Origin: Dyadobacter jiangsuensis
GTDB lineage: Bacteria; Bacteroidota; Bacteroidia; Cytophagales; Spirosomataceae
DNA: 64,000 nt
Direction of reading: 5' to 3'
Assembly: GCF_003014695.1 (NCBI RefSeq)
Contig: NZ_PYAS01000021.1
Span: forward strand, 1-64,000
Below the pieces are notes generated by a model. The model ran no database searches. It was not told the origin of the DNA and saw nothing but the letters and a program-made list of their open reading frames with translations. Of this stretch, positions 16,566-24,168 are shown in pieces. A program made the position numbers and the translations under genes. Numbering within the stretch: the stretch's first letter is position 1; each line of letters starts with the position of its first letter.

Positions 16566-17084
16566 ATGGAAATGAGAACCCCAAAGCCAAGACCGCATAA
16601 GGAGAAAGGCACTGCCCAAAAAGATCATTTCACGGTCTGGGTAAGTGCTGACCAGAAAAGCCAGATCAACGAGCTTATCAAAAAGTGGGCTTTCAGCAAG
16701 CCAATTCTTTTTGACATTAGCACTGGACATGCGTTCAAACGGCCGGAGAAAAGGAGGCTTCCGAAGGCAACTGCTGACACGATCTAAATCCTTGAACAAC
16801 TTGCAGGTGTCTTGTCGCTGGCAGCCCTAAAGACCAAAGGTCACCTGATGCTTTCGGCGCAGTGGGAGCATAGCAGTCGAGGCTTCAAGCTCCTTACAGG
16901 TTTAACCAGACTTTTGGTGTTTGAAAGTTTTGAGATACGAAGTTTACAAAAAACGCTTTCTCAGATTTGCCGATTGACTGGTGAGCTAGCAGTTTACTTA
17001 AACCATAACATGGGCGAACCAGGGAGCAAACAGCTAATACTGCAAAGAATTAAGTCGACACTCCATCATCAGACCTATCCGTAA
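16566..17084 (+). pseudogene. MobC-like mobilisation protein, broken by frameshifts and a stop
   Basis: The pieces join into one recognisable protein across two frames. Frame A gives HFTVWVSADQKSQINELI. The neighbouring frame continues KSGLSASQFFLTLALDM. Frame A resumes with FKRPEKRRLPKATADTI, then a TAA codon, then ILEQLAGVLSLAALKTK and a long helical tail to LQRIKSTLHHQTYP. A ribbon-helix-helix-like start plus SGLS.S.F.R/T.LAL is typical of relaxosome MobC proteins. At least two compensating frameshifts and one nonsense codon show decay. No relaxase gene remains downstream. Confidence 0.55.
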
Positions 17085-17350
17085 ATAAAAGCATAGGCCA
17101 CTATAGCCTGTACGCCGGAGCAAAGGTCGTTGAGCTCCGGGAGATAATTTGCCAGTTTGCTCCTCAGCACTTCCCTAAAAGTGCTCAATGCCGTCGAAAC
17201 CATCAAAGAAGTATTCAAAGCCCGCGGTTTGTGTGTTGGCGGCGATTGGTGGCATTGAGTGGCAGAATGTTGAAAGTCAAATGAACATGAATCGTATTTC
17301 AAGCCGTAGAAGTTGACCTTATTGCAAATTGCTATCTCCTTACACGTATC
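17085..17350. other. Gene-free stretch after the MobC-like pseudogene
   Basis: No coding frame that I can support. It may hold decayed mobilisation-gene sequence, but no motif is recognisable. Confidence 0.3.
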
Positions 17351-18367
17351 CTAGCTTCTGATCTCTCTCCGCATGAATAAGTAGTAAGAATAGGCAAAGC
17401 AAAGAAAAGTTGCGGCTAATAACCCGGATAATTGGGGGCAGACCACCATCAGGCTTTCCGTAAATGGAAGAGGTGAAGGAATAGCGCCCGCCATCTGCTC
17501 CATTGTCATCGGGCCGAGGCTTCGCACCGACGGCATCAGCAAGGTAGTCGTCGCATCGGAAAACAGCTGGCTTGGCGCCAGGCGGAGTATATTCAGTACC
17601 ATTTCATTATAGCCGACCATTTCCGCTTCGGTTTGTATGGTTTGCCTGGGAATGAAAGCGGCGACTGCCAAATTGACAACAATCTGATAAAATACGGTAA
17701 AGAATAGCCACACGCCGATCGCTGCGAGTGCGGACGTGGCCGTTTGTTTGAACGCGATCGAAAACAATATCGACAAGCTCAGCCAAAATCCGACGTAGAC
17801 GACAGCCACGACGGTGAAGGTGAAAATTCGGAGTACCTCGACCGGTTCGATCAAAACACCTGTGATATACAAGCCTGCGCCAATCATAAGCAAGACGAGC
17901 GTAAAAAACAGGGTGCCTACAAGGATTAACGCACTCGCAGATTTTGCCAGGATCAGGTTGTCGCGGTATACAGGCTGAGCCATTAGGCGAATCAAGGTGC
18001 CGTTATTCTGTTCGGAATTGATCGCATCGAAGCCCAGCGCTATCCCGAGCAATGGGCCGAGAAAATTCAGAAATACATGAAAGGGGGGCATCGCGCCGTC
18101 TGTACTGGTAAGCAGTTTTAGGTAAAGAAATGTGCTATCCGGGTCCTGAGCATTTGAAACTACGCTTCTGATATTGTTCAGTGAAACATACAAAGCCCCG
18201 AAAAATGTGAGCGCCAGCAAGGCCAGCAGTAGGATAAGCCGCCAGCTACGGATATGATCGGTCATTTCTTTGTCAACCACCACCCGAAAGGTGGTGGTTG
18301 AGTCCGCGGCCAGCTCACTTTTTATTGATGTACCTTTTGAAAATGCTGCGAGACTTTTCATCGGCAT
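17351..18367 (-). CDS. ABC-2 type permease (NosY-like)
   Basis: About 338 residues with six or more predicted membrane helices: one near residue 45-68 (LILLLALLALTFFGALYV), a large external loop, then helices through FLNFLGPLLGIALGFDAI, ASALILVGTLFFTLVLLMIGAGLYI, FTVVAVVYVGFWLSL, AIGVWLFFTVFYQIV and LLAATFLCFAYSYYLF. INSEQNNGTLIRLMAQPVYR is the typical ABC-2 coupling segment. The start is ambiguous: the longest frame begins TTG, and I use ATG 18367, which still overlaps the ATPase gene by 53 bp. ATG 18262 would remove the overlap. It pairs with the ATPase upstream. Confidence 0.85.
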   Translation of the reverse strand: MPMKSLAAFSKGTSIKSELAADSTTTFRVVVDKEMTDHIRSWRLILLLALLALTFFGALYVSLNNIRSVVSNAQDPDSTFLYLKLLTSTDGAMPPFHVFLNFLGPLLGIALGFDAINSEQNNGTLIRLMAQPVYRDNLILAKSASALILVGTLFFTLVLLMIGAGLYITGVLIEPVEVLRIFTFTVVAVVYVGFWLSLSILFSIAFKQTATSALAAIGVWLFFTVFYQIVVNLAVAAFIPRQTIQTEAEMVGYNEMVLNILRLAPSQLFSDATTTLLMPSVRSLGPMTMEQMAGAIPSPLPFTESLMVVCPQLSGLLAATFLCFAYSYYLFMRREIRS

Positions 18368-19322
18368 TGTGTTCAATTAAATGGTTGTCAAAGTATTTTT
18401 GATAAATCTCATCGAGTCCGAATTCCCGCTTATGGACACCCATTACATCCAGGCCCTTGGCGACAAAGAAGCGGACAATGTCGGGCGTAGCATCCGGACT
18501 GCACGCAATCTGCACGAGGTTTTCAGTAATGCGCAAACCTTGTACGTCCCGGATGTTTCGCAGTCCGTCACTATGCTCCCAAGAGGCTGGTAAAGGTTCT
18601 CTCACTGTGATGCTCACCGAGTAGGAGTCGTCGGCAAAAAGGGCCTGTGAAAGCTTGTGAATATTTCCCTCCATCTGCATTTTACCGGCAGCGAAGATAC
18701 CCACACGGTCACAAACCATCTGCACCTGGTGCAAATGGTGGGAAGAAAGCAAGACGGTCAATCCCTGTTCCCTGCTCAACTGGCGTATCAGATCAAGGAA
18801 TTCTTTAACGCCCGCTGGGTCTATCCCGAGCGTGGGCTCGTCGAGAATGATTACTTCTGGCCGCTTGATTAAAACTTCCGCGAGCCCCAGCCTTTGTTTC
18901 ATGCCGCGGGAAAAAACGGACGTTCTTTTGTTGGCCGAATCGCCCAGGCCGACCAGATCCAGCAGATCCAGCCCGCGGCGGTGTGCCTCATTTCCAGGGA
19001 CACCGTTGAGTTTTCCGGTGTATACCAGGTTCTCAAGGGCTGTCATGTTTTCGTAAAAGCCGACGCTGTCGGGCATGTAACCCACTTTACGTTTTACCAG
19101 GATGGGGTTGGTCGTTGCATCGATTCCGCAGACCAGCGCTTTGCCCGAAGTGGGTTCGGTAAGCCCGAGCATCATCAGGATGGTTGTAGTCTTTCCTGCT
19201 CCGTTTGGGCCTAGCAAACCGAATATCTCGCCTTTTTCGACTTTCAGGTTGAGATCATCGACTGCCTTCAGAGAACCATAACACTTAGTCAACCCCTTTA
19301 AATCAATGACAGGATTTTCCAT
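18315..19322 (-). CDS. ABC transporter ATP-binding protein
   Basis: A 335-residue ABC-2-type ATPase. Walker A is GPNGAGKTT, the signature block is SRGMKQRLGLAE, Walker B is VIILDEPTLGID and the H-loop is LLSSHHL. A C-terminal extension of about 110 residues is typical of CcmA/NosF-like subunits. The start ATG at 19322 follows the NEW3 protein gene by 5 bp, so the three genes form one operon with the permease next. Confidence 0.92.
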   Translation of the reverse strand: MENPVIDLKGLTKCYGSLKAVDDLNLKVEKGEIFGLLGPNGAGKTTTILMMLGLTEPTSGKALVCGIDATTNPILVKRKVGYMPDSVGFYENMTALENLVYTGKLNGVPGNEAHRRGLDLLDLVGLGDSANKRTSVFSRGMKQRLGLAEVLIKRPEVIILDEPTLGIDPAGVKEFLDLIRQLSREQGLTVLLSSHHLHQVQMVCDRVGIFAAGKMQMEGNIHKLSQALFADDSYSVSITVREPLPASWEHSDGLRNIRDVQGLRITENLVQIACSPDATPDIVRFFVAKGLDVMGVHKREFGLDEIYQKYFDNHLIEHNADEKSRSIFKRYINKK

Positions 19323-19327
19323 ACTGT

Positions 19328-20176
19328 TTATCGTCTGCCGTACTTTCTTATTAACCTGAATATTAGTCCAATAGCAAGTAAAATGACGAGAATGCCAAGC
19401 CAGCCGGATAGTAAGGAAGTCTTAACGGTGATCCGGAAAGCAGCATCGGCATTGGCGTTCTGGGTTTTAGCCGTAAAGGTGGAGACGTAATCCCCGGCAA
19501 TTGTTTTGTCCGGAACATGCACCTTGGCCGTTACATCGATAGAACCGGAGGGGTCTATACGCTCCACTTTGGCCGGCTCAAAGGTGACCTGCCATTTCGG
19601 GGGTGTCTGGGCTGACAATTCCACATTAGTAAGCGGCAGGGTGCCCGTGTTCTTGATGGTGCATACGATCTGCTCTAGGCTACCTTCGGTAACATTTTCA
19701 CTGAGTCGTCCCGAAGGGGTCGTTAGTTCCATCTTGTAAGCCCCTTTGAGAACTGCTTCAAGATTGAGCCTAAGCGTGTCGACCGGCGAAACAGCCGTTA
19801 CGGGAATGGCATACTTTCCCGGCTTGGAATAAGGGCTTGCGCTCAGTTCCACGGATATCTCCTGCGTTGCGCCCGCTTCGAGACGGACCGAGGTGACGGG
19901 GCTGCCCAAGGTGCGAAAAGATGCTAGCCAGCCGGGGGGCACTTTCGCGTCCAAAGCATAGATCTTTGGCTGACCAGCCCCATTTTTTAGTGTTGCCGAA
20001 TACCGGAATGGCTCATTGGCGCTGGCTTCCAGATTAAATAAGTTGGTTTGAAAAGAACTTCCGATAGGTTTACCCGAAGACTGTGCCTGTGCATTTGCCG
20101 TGAGTCCGGCCATGAAAAGTAAACCGCAAATGGAATAAGTGTTGTACTTTTTGAAAATTGGACAAAAAAGAGACAT
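19328..20176 (-). CDS. NEW3-domain membrane-anchored protein of an ABC-2 operon
   Basis: A 282-residue secreted protein with a signal peptide (ICGLLFMAGLTANAQA), two immunoglobulin-like NEW3-type repeats (first around ANEPFRYSATLKN...VPPGWLASF, second around VCTIKNTGTLPLTNVELSAQTPPKWQVTF) and a C-terminal membrane helix (LGILVILLAIGLIFRLI) ending in a basic tail. It is first in an operon with the ABC ATPase and permease, an arrangement common in Bacteroidota. It probably works at the cell envelope with the transporter; the substrate is unknown. Confidence 0.85.
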   Translation of the reverse strand: MSLFCPIFKKYNTYSICGLLFMAGLTANAQAQSSGKPIGSSFQTNLFNLEASANEPFRYSATLKNGAGQPKIYALDAKVPPGWLASFRTLGSPVTSVRLEAGATQEISVELSASPYSKPGKYAIPVTAVSPVDTLRLNLEAVLKGAYKMELTTPSGRLSENVTEGSLEQIVCTIKNTGTLPLTNVELSAQTPPKWQVTFEPAKVERIDPSGSIDVTAKVHVPDKTIAGDYVSTFTAKTQNANADAAFRITVKTSLLSGWLGILVILLAIGLIFRLIRKYGRR

Positions 20177-20389
20177 AATCTAACAAACAAAAGTTATCAC
20201 TAAGTTTCATTTATTAAAGAATGGCTGCAATGCCTCATTCGGCCTACGCACTCTTCTTGCCGCGAAAATAAAAAATGAATGAATTTTTCAAAAACCTGTT
20301 TAACAAAAATTTCCGATACTGCCAAGTTTGTCAGTTTTCTGCAGTGTAAAAATGTCAGAACCCTGAAAGAATTTCCGCCAAATCCAGCT
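20177..20389. other. Divergent intergenic region between NEW3 operon and hsp20
   Basis: Non-coding, AT-rich near the NEW3 start. It contains no strong -7 box for the minus-strand operon. The hsp20 promoter candidate lies at its right end. Confidence 0.4.
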
Positions 20390-20405
20390 TGGAACACACT
20401 TTGAA
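20390..20405 (+). promoter_or_regulatory. Candidate sigma-54 promoter of hsp20
   Basis: TGGAAC-N5-TTGAA matches the -24/-12 layout TGGCAC-N5-TTGCA at 9 of 11 defined positions with exact spacing. The -12 GC reads GA, which weakens it. It lies 80 bp before the hsp20 ATG. It was found by eye, so it is only a candidate. Confidence 0.35.
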
Positions 20406-20470
20406 CTAGCAGGGTTAGGCGGGCGATCAACGCCGGCCGAAAGTTCATTACTCATTGTTTAACTTTTTAA

Positions 20471-20478
20471 AAAGGAGG
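20471..20478 (+). promoter_or_regulatory. Strong Shine-Dalgarno of hsp20
   Basis: AAAGGAGG lies 6 bp before ATG 20485. A full Shine-Dalgarno is unusual in this window, where most genes lack one, and it decides the start. It suggests high translation upon induction. Confidence 0.7.
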
Positions 20479-20484
20479 TTGATT

Positions 20485-20934
20485 ATGTCACTCATCAAAA
20501 GGAACGGGCTATTGCCCACAGCATTCCCGGCGCTGTTCGACGATTTCTTTGGCCGCGAACTTTTTAACTGGGGCAACAATAACTATTCAGCTACCAGTAC
20601 AACGGTGCCTTTGGTAAACATCCGTGAGACAGGGGATAATTTCGATGTTGAAATGGCCGCTCCTGGAATGGACAAAAGCGACTTCAAGGTTGAGCTGGAC
20701 GGCAACATGCTTTCTATCAGCTCTCAAAAAGAGCACCAGCAGGAGTCTGATCAGGATGGTTACAGTCGCAGGGAGTTCAGCTACCAGTCTTTCCAGAGAA
20801 CCTTCGTTCTTCCCAAAGACGTGGTCGATGTCGAGAACATAGCGGCAAAATATGAAAACGGCTTGCTGCACCTGACGATTCCCAAGCAGGAAAAGGCGAA
20901 GCAAAAAGGCCCAAGGCTGATTGAGATAGGCTAG
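20485..20934 (+). CDS. Hsp20/alpha-crystallin small heat-shock protein
   Basis: A 149-residue ATP-independent holdase chaperone that binds unfolding proteins. The N-terminal arm (PTAFPALFDDFFG) precedes an alpha-crystallin domain from about residue 38 with PLVNIRETGDNFDVEMAAPGM, SISSQKEH and the end block YENGLLHLTIPKQE, where L-I is part of the family's A-x-x-x-n-G-v-L motif. A short tail ending RLIEIG carries the IxI-type oligomerisation motif. The start is fixed by AAAGGAGG at 20471-20478, 6 bp before ATG; the longer frame starts TTG. Confidence 0.95.
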   Translation: MSLIKRNGLLPTAFPALFDDFFGRELFNWGNNNYSATSTTVPLVNIRETGDNFDVEMAAPGMDKSDFKVELDGNMLSISSQKEHQQESDQDGYSRREFSYQSFQRTFVLPKDVVDVENIAAKYENGLLHLTIPKQEKAKQKGPRLIEIG

Positions 20935-20937
20935 TAA

Positions 20938-20976
20938 ATAAGAGGGCTTGCGTTTGGCAAGCCCTCTTATTTTTTA
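20938..20976 (+). terminator. Rho-independent terminator after hsp20
   Basis: Arms AAGAGGGCTTGC and GCAAGCCCTCTT with a short loop are followed by ATTTTTTATT. It starts within 5 bp of the hsp20 stop. Confidence 0.85.
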
Positions 20977-21240
20977 TTGGCTTGAGGAATCTGACACAGC
21001 AAGAATCATCGCTATGACAGAAACATTTTTTGTGAAATATCGGTAAACGTGAAGGCGCCGGGTGGTAAGTAACCCTTTGGCTATTTCCACGGTCTACTCT
21101 TATGCCATTGGCAGCTTTGGACATAAGGCAAGAGAAAAGTACACAAAGTAAACCCGTTGTGCGGTTGAAATTTGAAAAGAAAAATATTGTTCATTTTTCT
21201 GAAATTCAGTAAATTATGTGAGCGCCAAACCGTATTGACA
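20977..21240. other. Gene-free stretch between hsp20 terminator and a hypothetical gene
   Basis: No coding frame or RNA gene is supported. It must carry the promoter of the following gene, but no clean -7 box is visible. Confidence 0.3.
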
Positions 21241-21624
21241 ATGCACATAATCGGGGACCCTTTTCTCCCAATTCTGCGACGAAAATTACTCAAACGCAAC
21301 TACGCTGAAACCTCGGAAGGGTTATTCGCCCGAACTGTCTCCCAAATAACTGTTGTTCCAATCCTGAAGGCGATCAATTTCCTTGTTCCAGCCGCCAATT
21401 CAGATCAGACGTTTTCGTTCGAAAAAAGTGGACGGGGACACGTAATTCCGCTTGCTGTTATATTGAAAAAAGGCGGAGTTGATTTTGAAAGCCAAAAGTT
21501 GATTTTTAAAATCTCGACATTTGATTTCGATCAATCTACCAAAGGATTCGAGCTGGCTATTGAGACAGAAGCACCAAAGCCTGAATACATGGGCAAGCCG
21601 CGCGGGAGAAAGCGTCGTCAGTAG
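21241..21624 (+). CDS. Hypothetical protein, 127 residues
   Basis: Begins MHIIGDPFLPILRRKLL and ends in a strongly basic tail (KPRGRKRRQ). I recognise no domain. The middle (AVILKKGGVDFESQKLIFKISTFDFDQ) looks like beta strands. The longer frame starts TTG at 21172; I use ATG 21241. It converges on the XRE regulator across a shared terminator and lies at the left of the ArdA/recombinase segment, so it may be mobile-element cargo. Confidence 0.55.
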   Translation: MHIIGDPFLPILRRKLLKRNYAETSEGLFARTVSQITVVPILKAINFLVPAANSDQTFSFEKSGRGHVIPLAVILKKGGVDFESQKLIFKISTFDFDQSTKGFELAIETEAPKPEYMGKPRGRKRRQ

Positions 21625-21637
21625 GTAGATTCTCATC

Positions 21638-21677
21638 AATAACAAAAAAGCCGCGTTGATGCGGCGTCTTTGTTATT
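21638..21677. terminator. Bidirectional terminator between converging genes
   Basis: AATAACAAA..GCCGC, loop GTTGAT, GCGGC..TTTGTTATT forms a long stem with A-run and T-run sides, so it can end both the plus-strand hypothetical gene and the minus-strand XRE gene (whose TAA lies inside it). Confidence 0.75.
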
Positions 21678-22074
21678 GCTTGTTTCTAAGTAGCTCAACT
21701 TTTTCTCGCTCGCTTTCGAGTAGTCTCTCATAGAGCTTTTTGTTTTCCTCGAAAAGTTCAACCAACTTATCTATCGGGTTGAACGTGGGGAAATAATTGA
21801 ACAGTGAACCATTATCATGGTTGTTAACTGTATTGCCAATGATGTTAAACACAGCGTCTTCGCTAAAATTTTTGATTCCTTCAGCAGGAACCCCAAGGAT
21901 CTTACCGATCTGTTCGAGCAATTCTTGATCAACAGTTTCACTCTGTTCGATCTTCGACACCGTTTGCTGACTGACCTTCAGTTCGTGTGCCACGAACTCC
22001 TGCTTCAGTCCGCGTAGTTCGCGGATGCGTGAGATCTTATGACCAATATGATTGGGTTTTGTTGCTGTGCTCAT
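21673..22074 (-). CDS. XRE-family helix-turn-helix regulator
   Basis: A 133-residue DNA-binding protein. The helix-turn-helix spans about residues 11-63 (GHKISRIRELRGLKQEFVAHELKVSQQTVSKIEQ...LLEQIGKILGV). The C-terminus (LVELFEENKKLYERLLESEREKVELL) is a coiled coil, likely for dimerisation. The longer frame begins TTG; ATG 22074 is used. It resembles regulators common in Bacteroidota mobile islands. Its target is not shown; the neighbouring HEPN gene is divergent. Confidence 0.88.
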   Translation of the reverse strand: MSTATKPNHIGHKISRIRELRGLKQEFVAHELKVSQQTVSKIEQSETVDQELLEQIGKILGVPAEGIKNFSEDAVFNIIGNTVNNHDNGSLFNYFPTFNPIDKLVELFEENKKLYERLLESEREKVELLRNKQ

Positions 22075-22299
22075 GGTTACAAATAAAGGAAATATCTGCG
22101 CGAAGGTCAACAGGCAATAGAAAGTGTTTTATCAATGACCATTGGTAGTATACAACTTGTTGTGGTTCGGTACGTGGAGTCGCGGCTTCTTTTTTGCCAA
22201 AAAAGAGAAACCTATGGAGACGGTAAACTTAGCAACAGACGAAAACCGAGGTTCGCGTGAGCAGAAGCTTGCCGGTGCTTGTATACGGATCTGCTGATT

Positions 22300-22959
22300 A
22301 TGTTTGCCGATGATAGCCAAAAGCCCTTTAAAGAACACCAGTCCATAATTGAGCTATTTAGTATGAGTGATGAAAAGCTCTGCTGCTCAGTTCACAAACT
22401 GTTGGATATTTATCAGGCGCTAACCAGCGGAGAAGTATATTTCTCTTTGGCCTGTACGACCGAAAACCTGGTATACCAACGGAGCGCTAAGCCACTACCC
22501 AAAATGCTCCCCGAAACCCTCAGCCAATTCATCGAGAAATCAAAACACGCGTTTACAACCGGAATGAGCAAAGCCAGAAAGTTTTTTGACGGAGCAGCGT
22601 ACTACTATCAAGTAAGTGAGTATGTGCTATCGATGTTTATGCTGCAGCAAGCTGCTGAAACGACATTTCGTAGCACTGCTATTGCGCTCTACGGAAGCGA
22701 ACGGCGCACGCATTCCATCAGATCACTTAAAAGGTTTAATCATAGATTAGCACCTCAGCTAAATGATATCTTTCCTGGCGGCTCACTGGATGAGGAAAGG
22801 CTTTTAGAGCTTCTGGAAGACGCATATCTCGGGGCCAGATACAATCCGGACTATCGGACCAGCGAACAAGAAGTTCATTCAATTTCCTATCGGGTGTTAC
22901 GCCTGTTGGAATCGGCTGAGGCGGTATTTGAAGAGCGGATGGCAACGATTAGAATTTAG
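22300..22959 (+). CDS. HEPN-domain protein
   Basis: A 219-residue mostly helical protein. The C-terminal half carries FMLQQAAETTFRSTAIALYG followed by a basic SIRSLKRF and then ARYNPDYRTSE, close to the 'aRYpdy' form of HEPN proteins of the PF05168 type. Many HEPN proteins are RNases or toxins paired with an MNT nucleotidyltransferase, but no MNT gene is adjacent here. The XRE gene is divergently placed and could act as its regulator. The longer frame begins TTG; ATG 22300 is used. Confidence 0.75.
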   Translation: MFADDSQKPFKEHQSIIELFSMSDEKLCCSVHKLLDIYQALTSGEVYFSLACTTENLVYQRSAKPLPKMLPETLSQFIEKSKHAFTTGMSKARKFFDGAAYYYQVSEYVLSMFMLQQAAETTFRSTAIALYGSERRTHSIRSLKRFNHRLAPQLNDIFPGGSLDEERLLELLEDAYLGARYNPDYRTSEQEVHSISYRVLRLLESAEAVFEERMATIRI

Positions 22960-23246
22960 CGGAAGACGCGACTAAATAGCCTATTGCGGGATGCCCAGAC
23001 TGCTGGTAAGAATCACTAAAGGATGCGATCAGTTCAAACGAAATTTACAAAGCAAAAAATGACGATTGCAAGCCTGCACTTTCGTCATCCGGCTTTTTAG
23101 CTGAACCCGCATTAGCCAGCCGCACCTTAAACCGCCCGATGGGCTTGCAATCAAGGGGACGAGCCCCATCATTTTTTCATTGAGTGGAAGGCAGCGATTG
23201 CCCTGAGCACAAAGCCGGGCCAAAAGCACTTAAATGCCTTTCAATC
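22960..23246. other. Leader region of ardA
   Basis: Non-coding by my reading. It contains several short self-complementary GGGGCT/AGCCCC-like segments (for example around 23150-23170) that could fold in RNA. No clear promoter box. Confidence 0.3.
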
Positions 23247-23804
23247 ATGAGAAATCTCGAAAATGCTCCAAGAATCTATGTTGGAACCTATGGCCAGTAC
23301 AACAATGGCTCACTGTTTGGTAAATGGTTTGAGCTTTCATATTATGAAAACTTGAAAGAATTTCTGCAAGACTGCTACGAGTTCCACCGCAATGAATTTG
23401 ATCCCGAGCTCATGTTCCAGGACTGGGAAAACATCCCGGATTTCTTGATATCGGAATGTAGCCTTCATAAAGAAGCGTTCGCTTATTTTGAAGCCACCGG
23501 TGAAATGGACGAAGAGACTGCCGAGGCATTCGAGATTTACTGTAAACAGATCAACTATTGGCCGTCCAACGGGTACGAGCTTGATGACCAGCTCGAAAGC
23601 TTCCAAGAAAGCTACCGGGGCTTCTTCGGCGGCTCAGGGAAAGACGCTACACTCGAATATGCTTATCAATATGTCGAAGACACGGGACTGCTGTCTGGCG
23701 TGCCATCTACGCTGGAAAAGTACTTTGACTACGAGGCTTTCGCCCGCGACCTGTTTTTAGATGGGTACAGCGAATATAATGGTCATGTGTTCGCGGACTA
23801 TTAA
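23247..23804 (+). CDS. Antirestriction protein ArdA
   Basis: A 185-residue acidic DNA mimic that blocks type I restriction enzymes after transfer. The hallmark N-terminus APRIYVGTYGQYNNGSLFGKWFELS is complete, followed by DPELMFQDWENIP and the long acidic middle. The C-terminal EYFDYEAFARDLFLDGY / YNGHVFADY end is intact. ATG 23247 fits the family start. It marks this segment as transferred DNA, since ArdA is usually carried by conjugative or mobilisable elements. Confidence 0.93.
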   Translation: MRNLENAPRIYVGTYGQYNNGSLFGKWFELSYYENLKEFLQDCYEFHRNEFDPELMFQDWENIPDFLISECSLHKEAFAYFEATGEMDEETAEAFEIYCKQINYWPSNGYELDDQLESFQESYRGFFGGSGKDATLEYAYQYVEDTGLLSGVPSTLEKYFDYEAFARDLFLDGYSEYNGHVFADY

Positions 23805-23814
23805 GACTTCTCCT

Positions 23815-23843
23815 AAAGGGCTTCGATCTTTCAGGCCCTTTTC
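23815..23843 (+). terminator. Weak terminator after ardA
   Basis: AAAGGGC and GCCCTTT form a 7-bp stem around a 13-nt loop, ending in TTTTCC, 10 bp after the ardA stop. Confidence 0.5.
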
Positions 23844-23863
23844 CTTCACAACCCTTTAAAGCA

Positions 23864-23893
23864 TTCTTATTGTTCCGTAGGGAACGATAAGAA
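23864..23893. repeat. Near-perfect 13-bp inverted repeat
   Basis: TTCTTATTGTTCC and GGAACGATAAGAA pair over 13 positions with one mismatch and a 4-nt centre. It lies between ardA and the recombinase module. It lacks a T-run, so an operator or recombinase-binding site is as likely as a terminator. Confidence 0.55.
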
Positions 23894-23949
23894 CTTGCAA
23901 ACAATCTATCATTACTAGCTTCCTGATTCACAAATAAGCAGGGAGGGGT

Positions 23950-24111
23950 ATGGAGCAGAATGGTAAAAGTGGGATTTCCCTACAGAAGATAGTGCAGTTG
24001 TATAAACAGGAAGGTCTGGAAATTACAACTGAGCAGGCAGCGTTGATCTTGGATTTTTTAAGGAGAATGGCTAAAATAGCAGTAAGTCAGGTGCTTAAAA
24101 GGCATGGCTAA
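23950..24111 (+). CDS. Small 53-residue protein upstream of the recombinase
   Basis: The frame MEQNGKSGISLQKIVQLY... to VSQVLKRHG is preceded by GGGAGG 3 bp before the ATG. The region QKIVQLYKQEGLEITTEQAALILDFLRR looks like two helices. Similar short proteins often sit before serine recombinases in Bacteroidota, which suggests accessory DNA binding. I cannot name a family. It ends 57 bp before the recombinase. Confidence 0.6.
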   Translation: MEQNGKSGISLQKIVQLYKQEGLEITTEQAALILDFLRRMAKIAVSQVLKRHG

Positions 24112-24168
24112 TACGCACCAACCCATTAGAAGGAGGAGTTAATAACAACATTCATCGACAATGAAGGC

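Noticed and set aside
16437..16787. Apparent intact 116-codon plus-strand gene
   Set aside because: The MobC-like similarity switches frame in the middle and continues past its stop, so it is annotated as part of a pseudogene.
17075..17302. 75-codon minus-strand frame after the MobC-like relic
   Set aside because: Low-complexity composition, no start context and no recognisable motif.
20200..20448. 82-codon minus-strand frame upstream of hsp20
   Set aside because: It runs through the hsp20 promoter region, has no motif and would collide with the NEW3 operon start.
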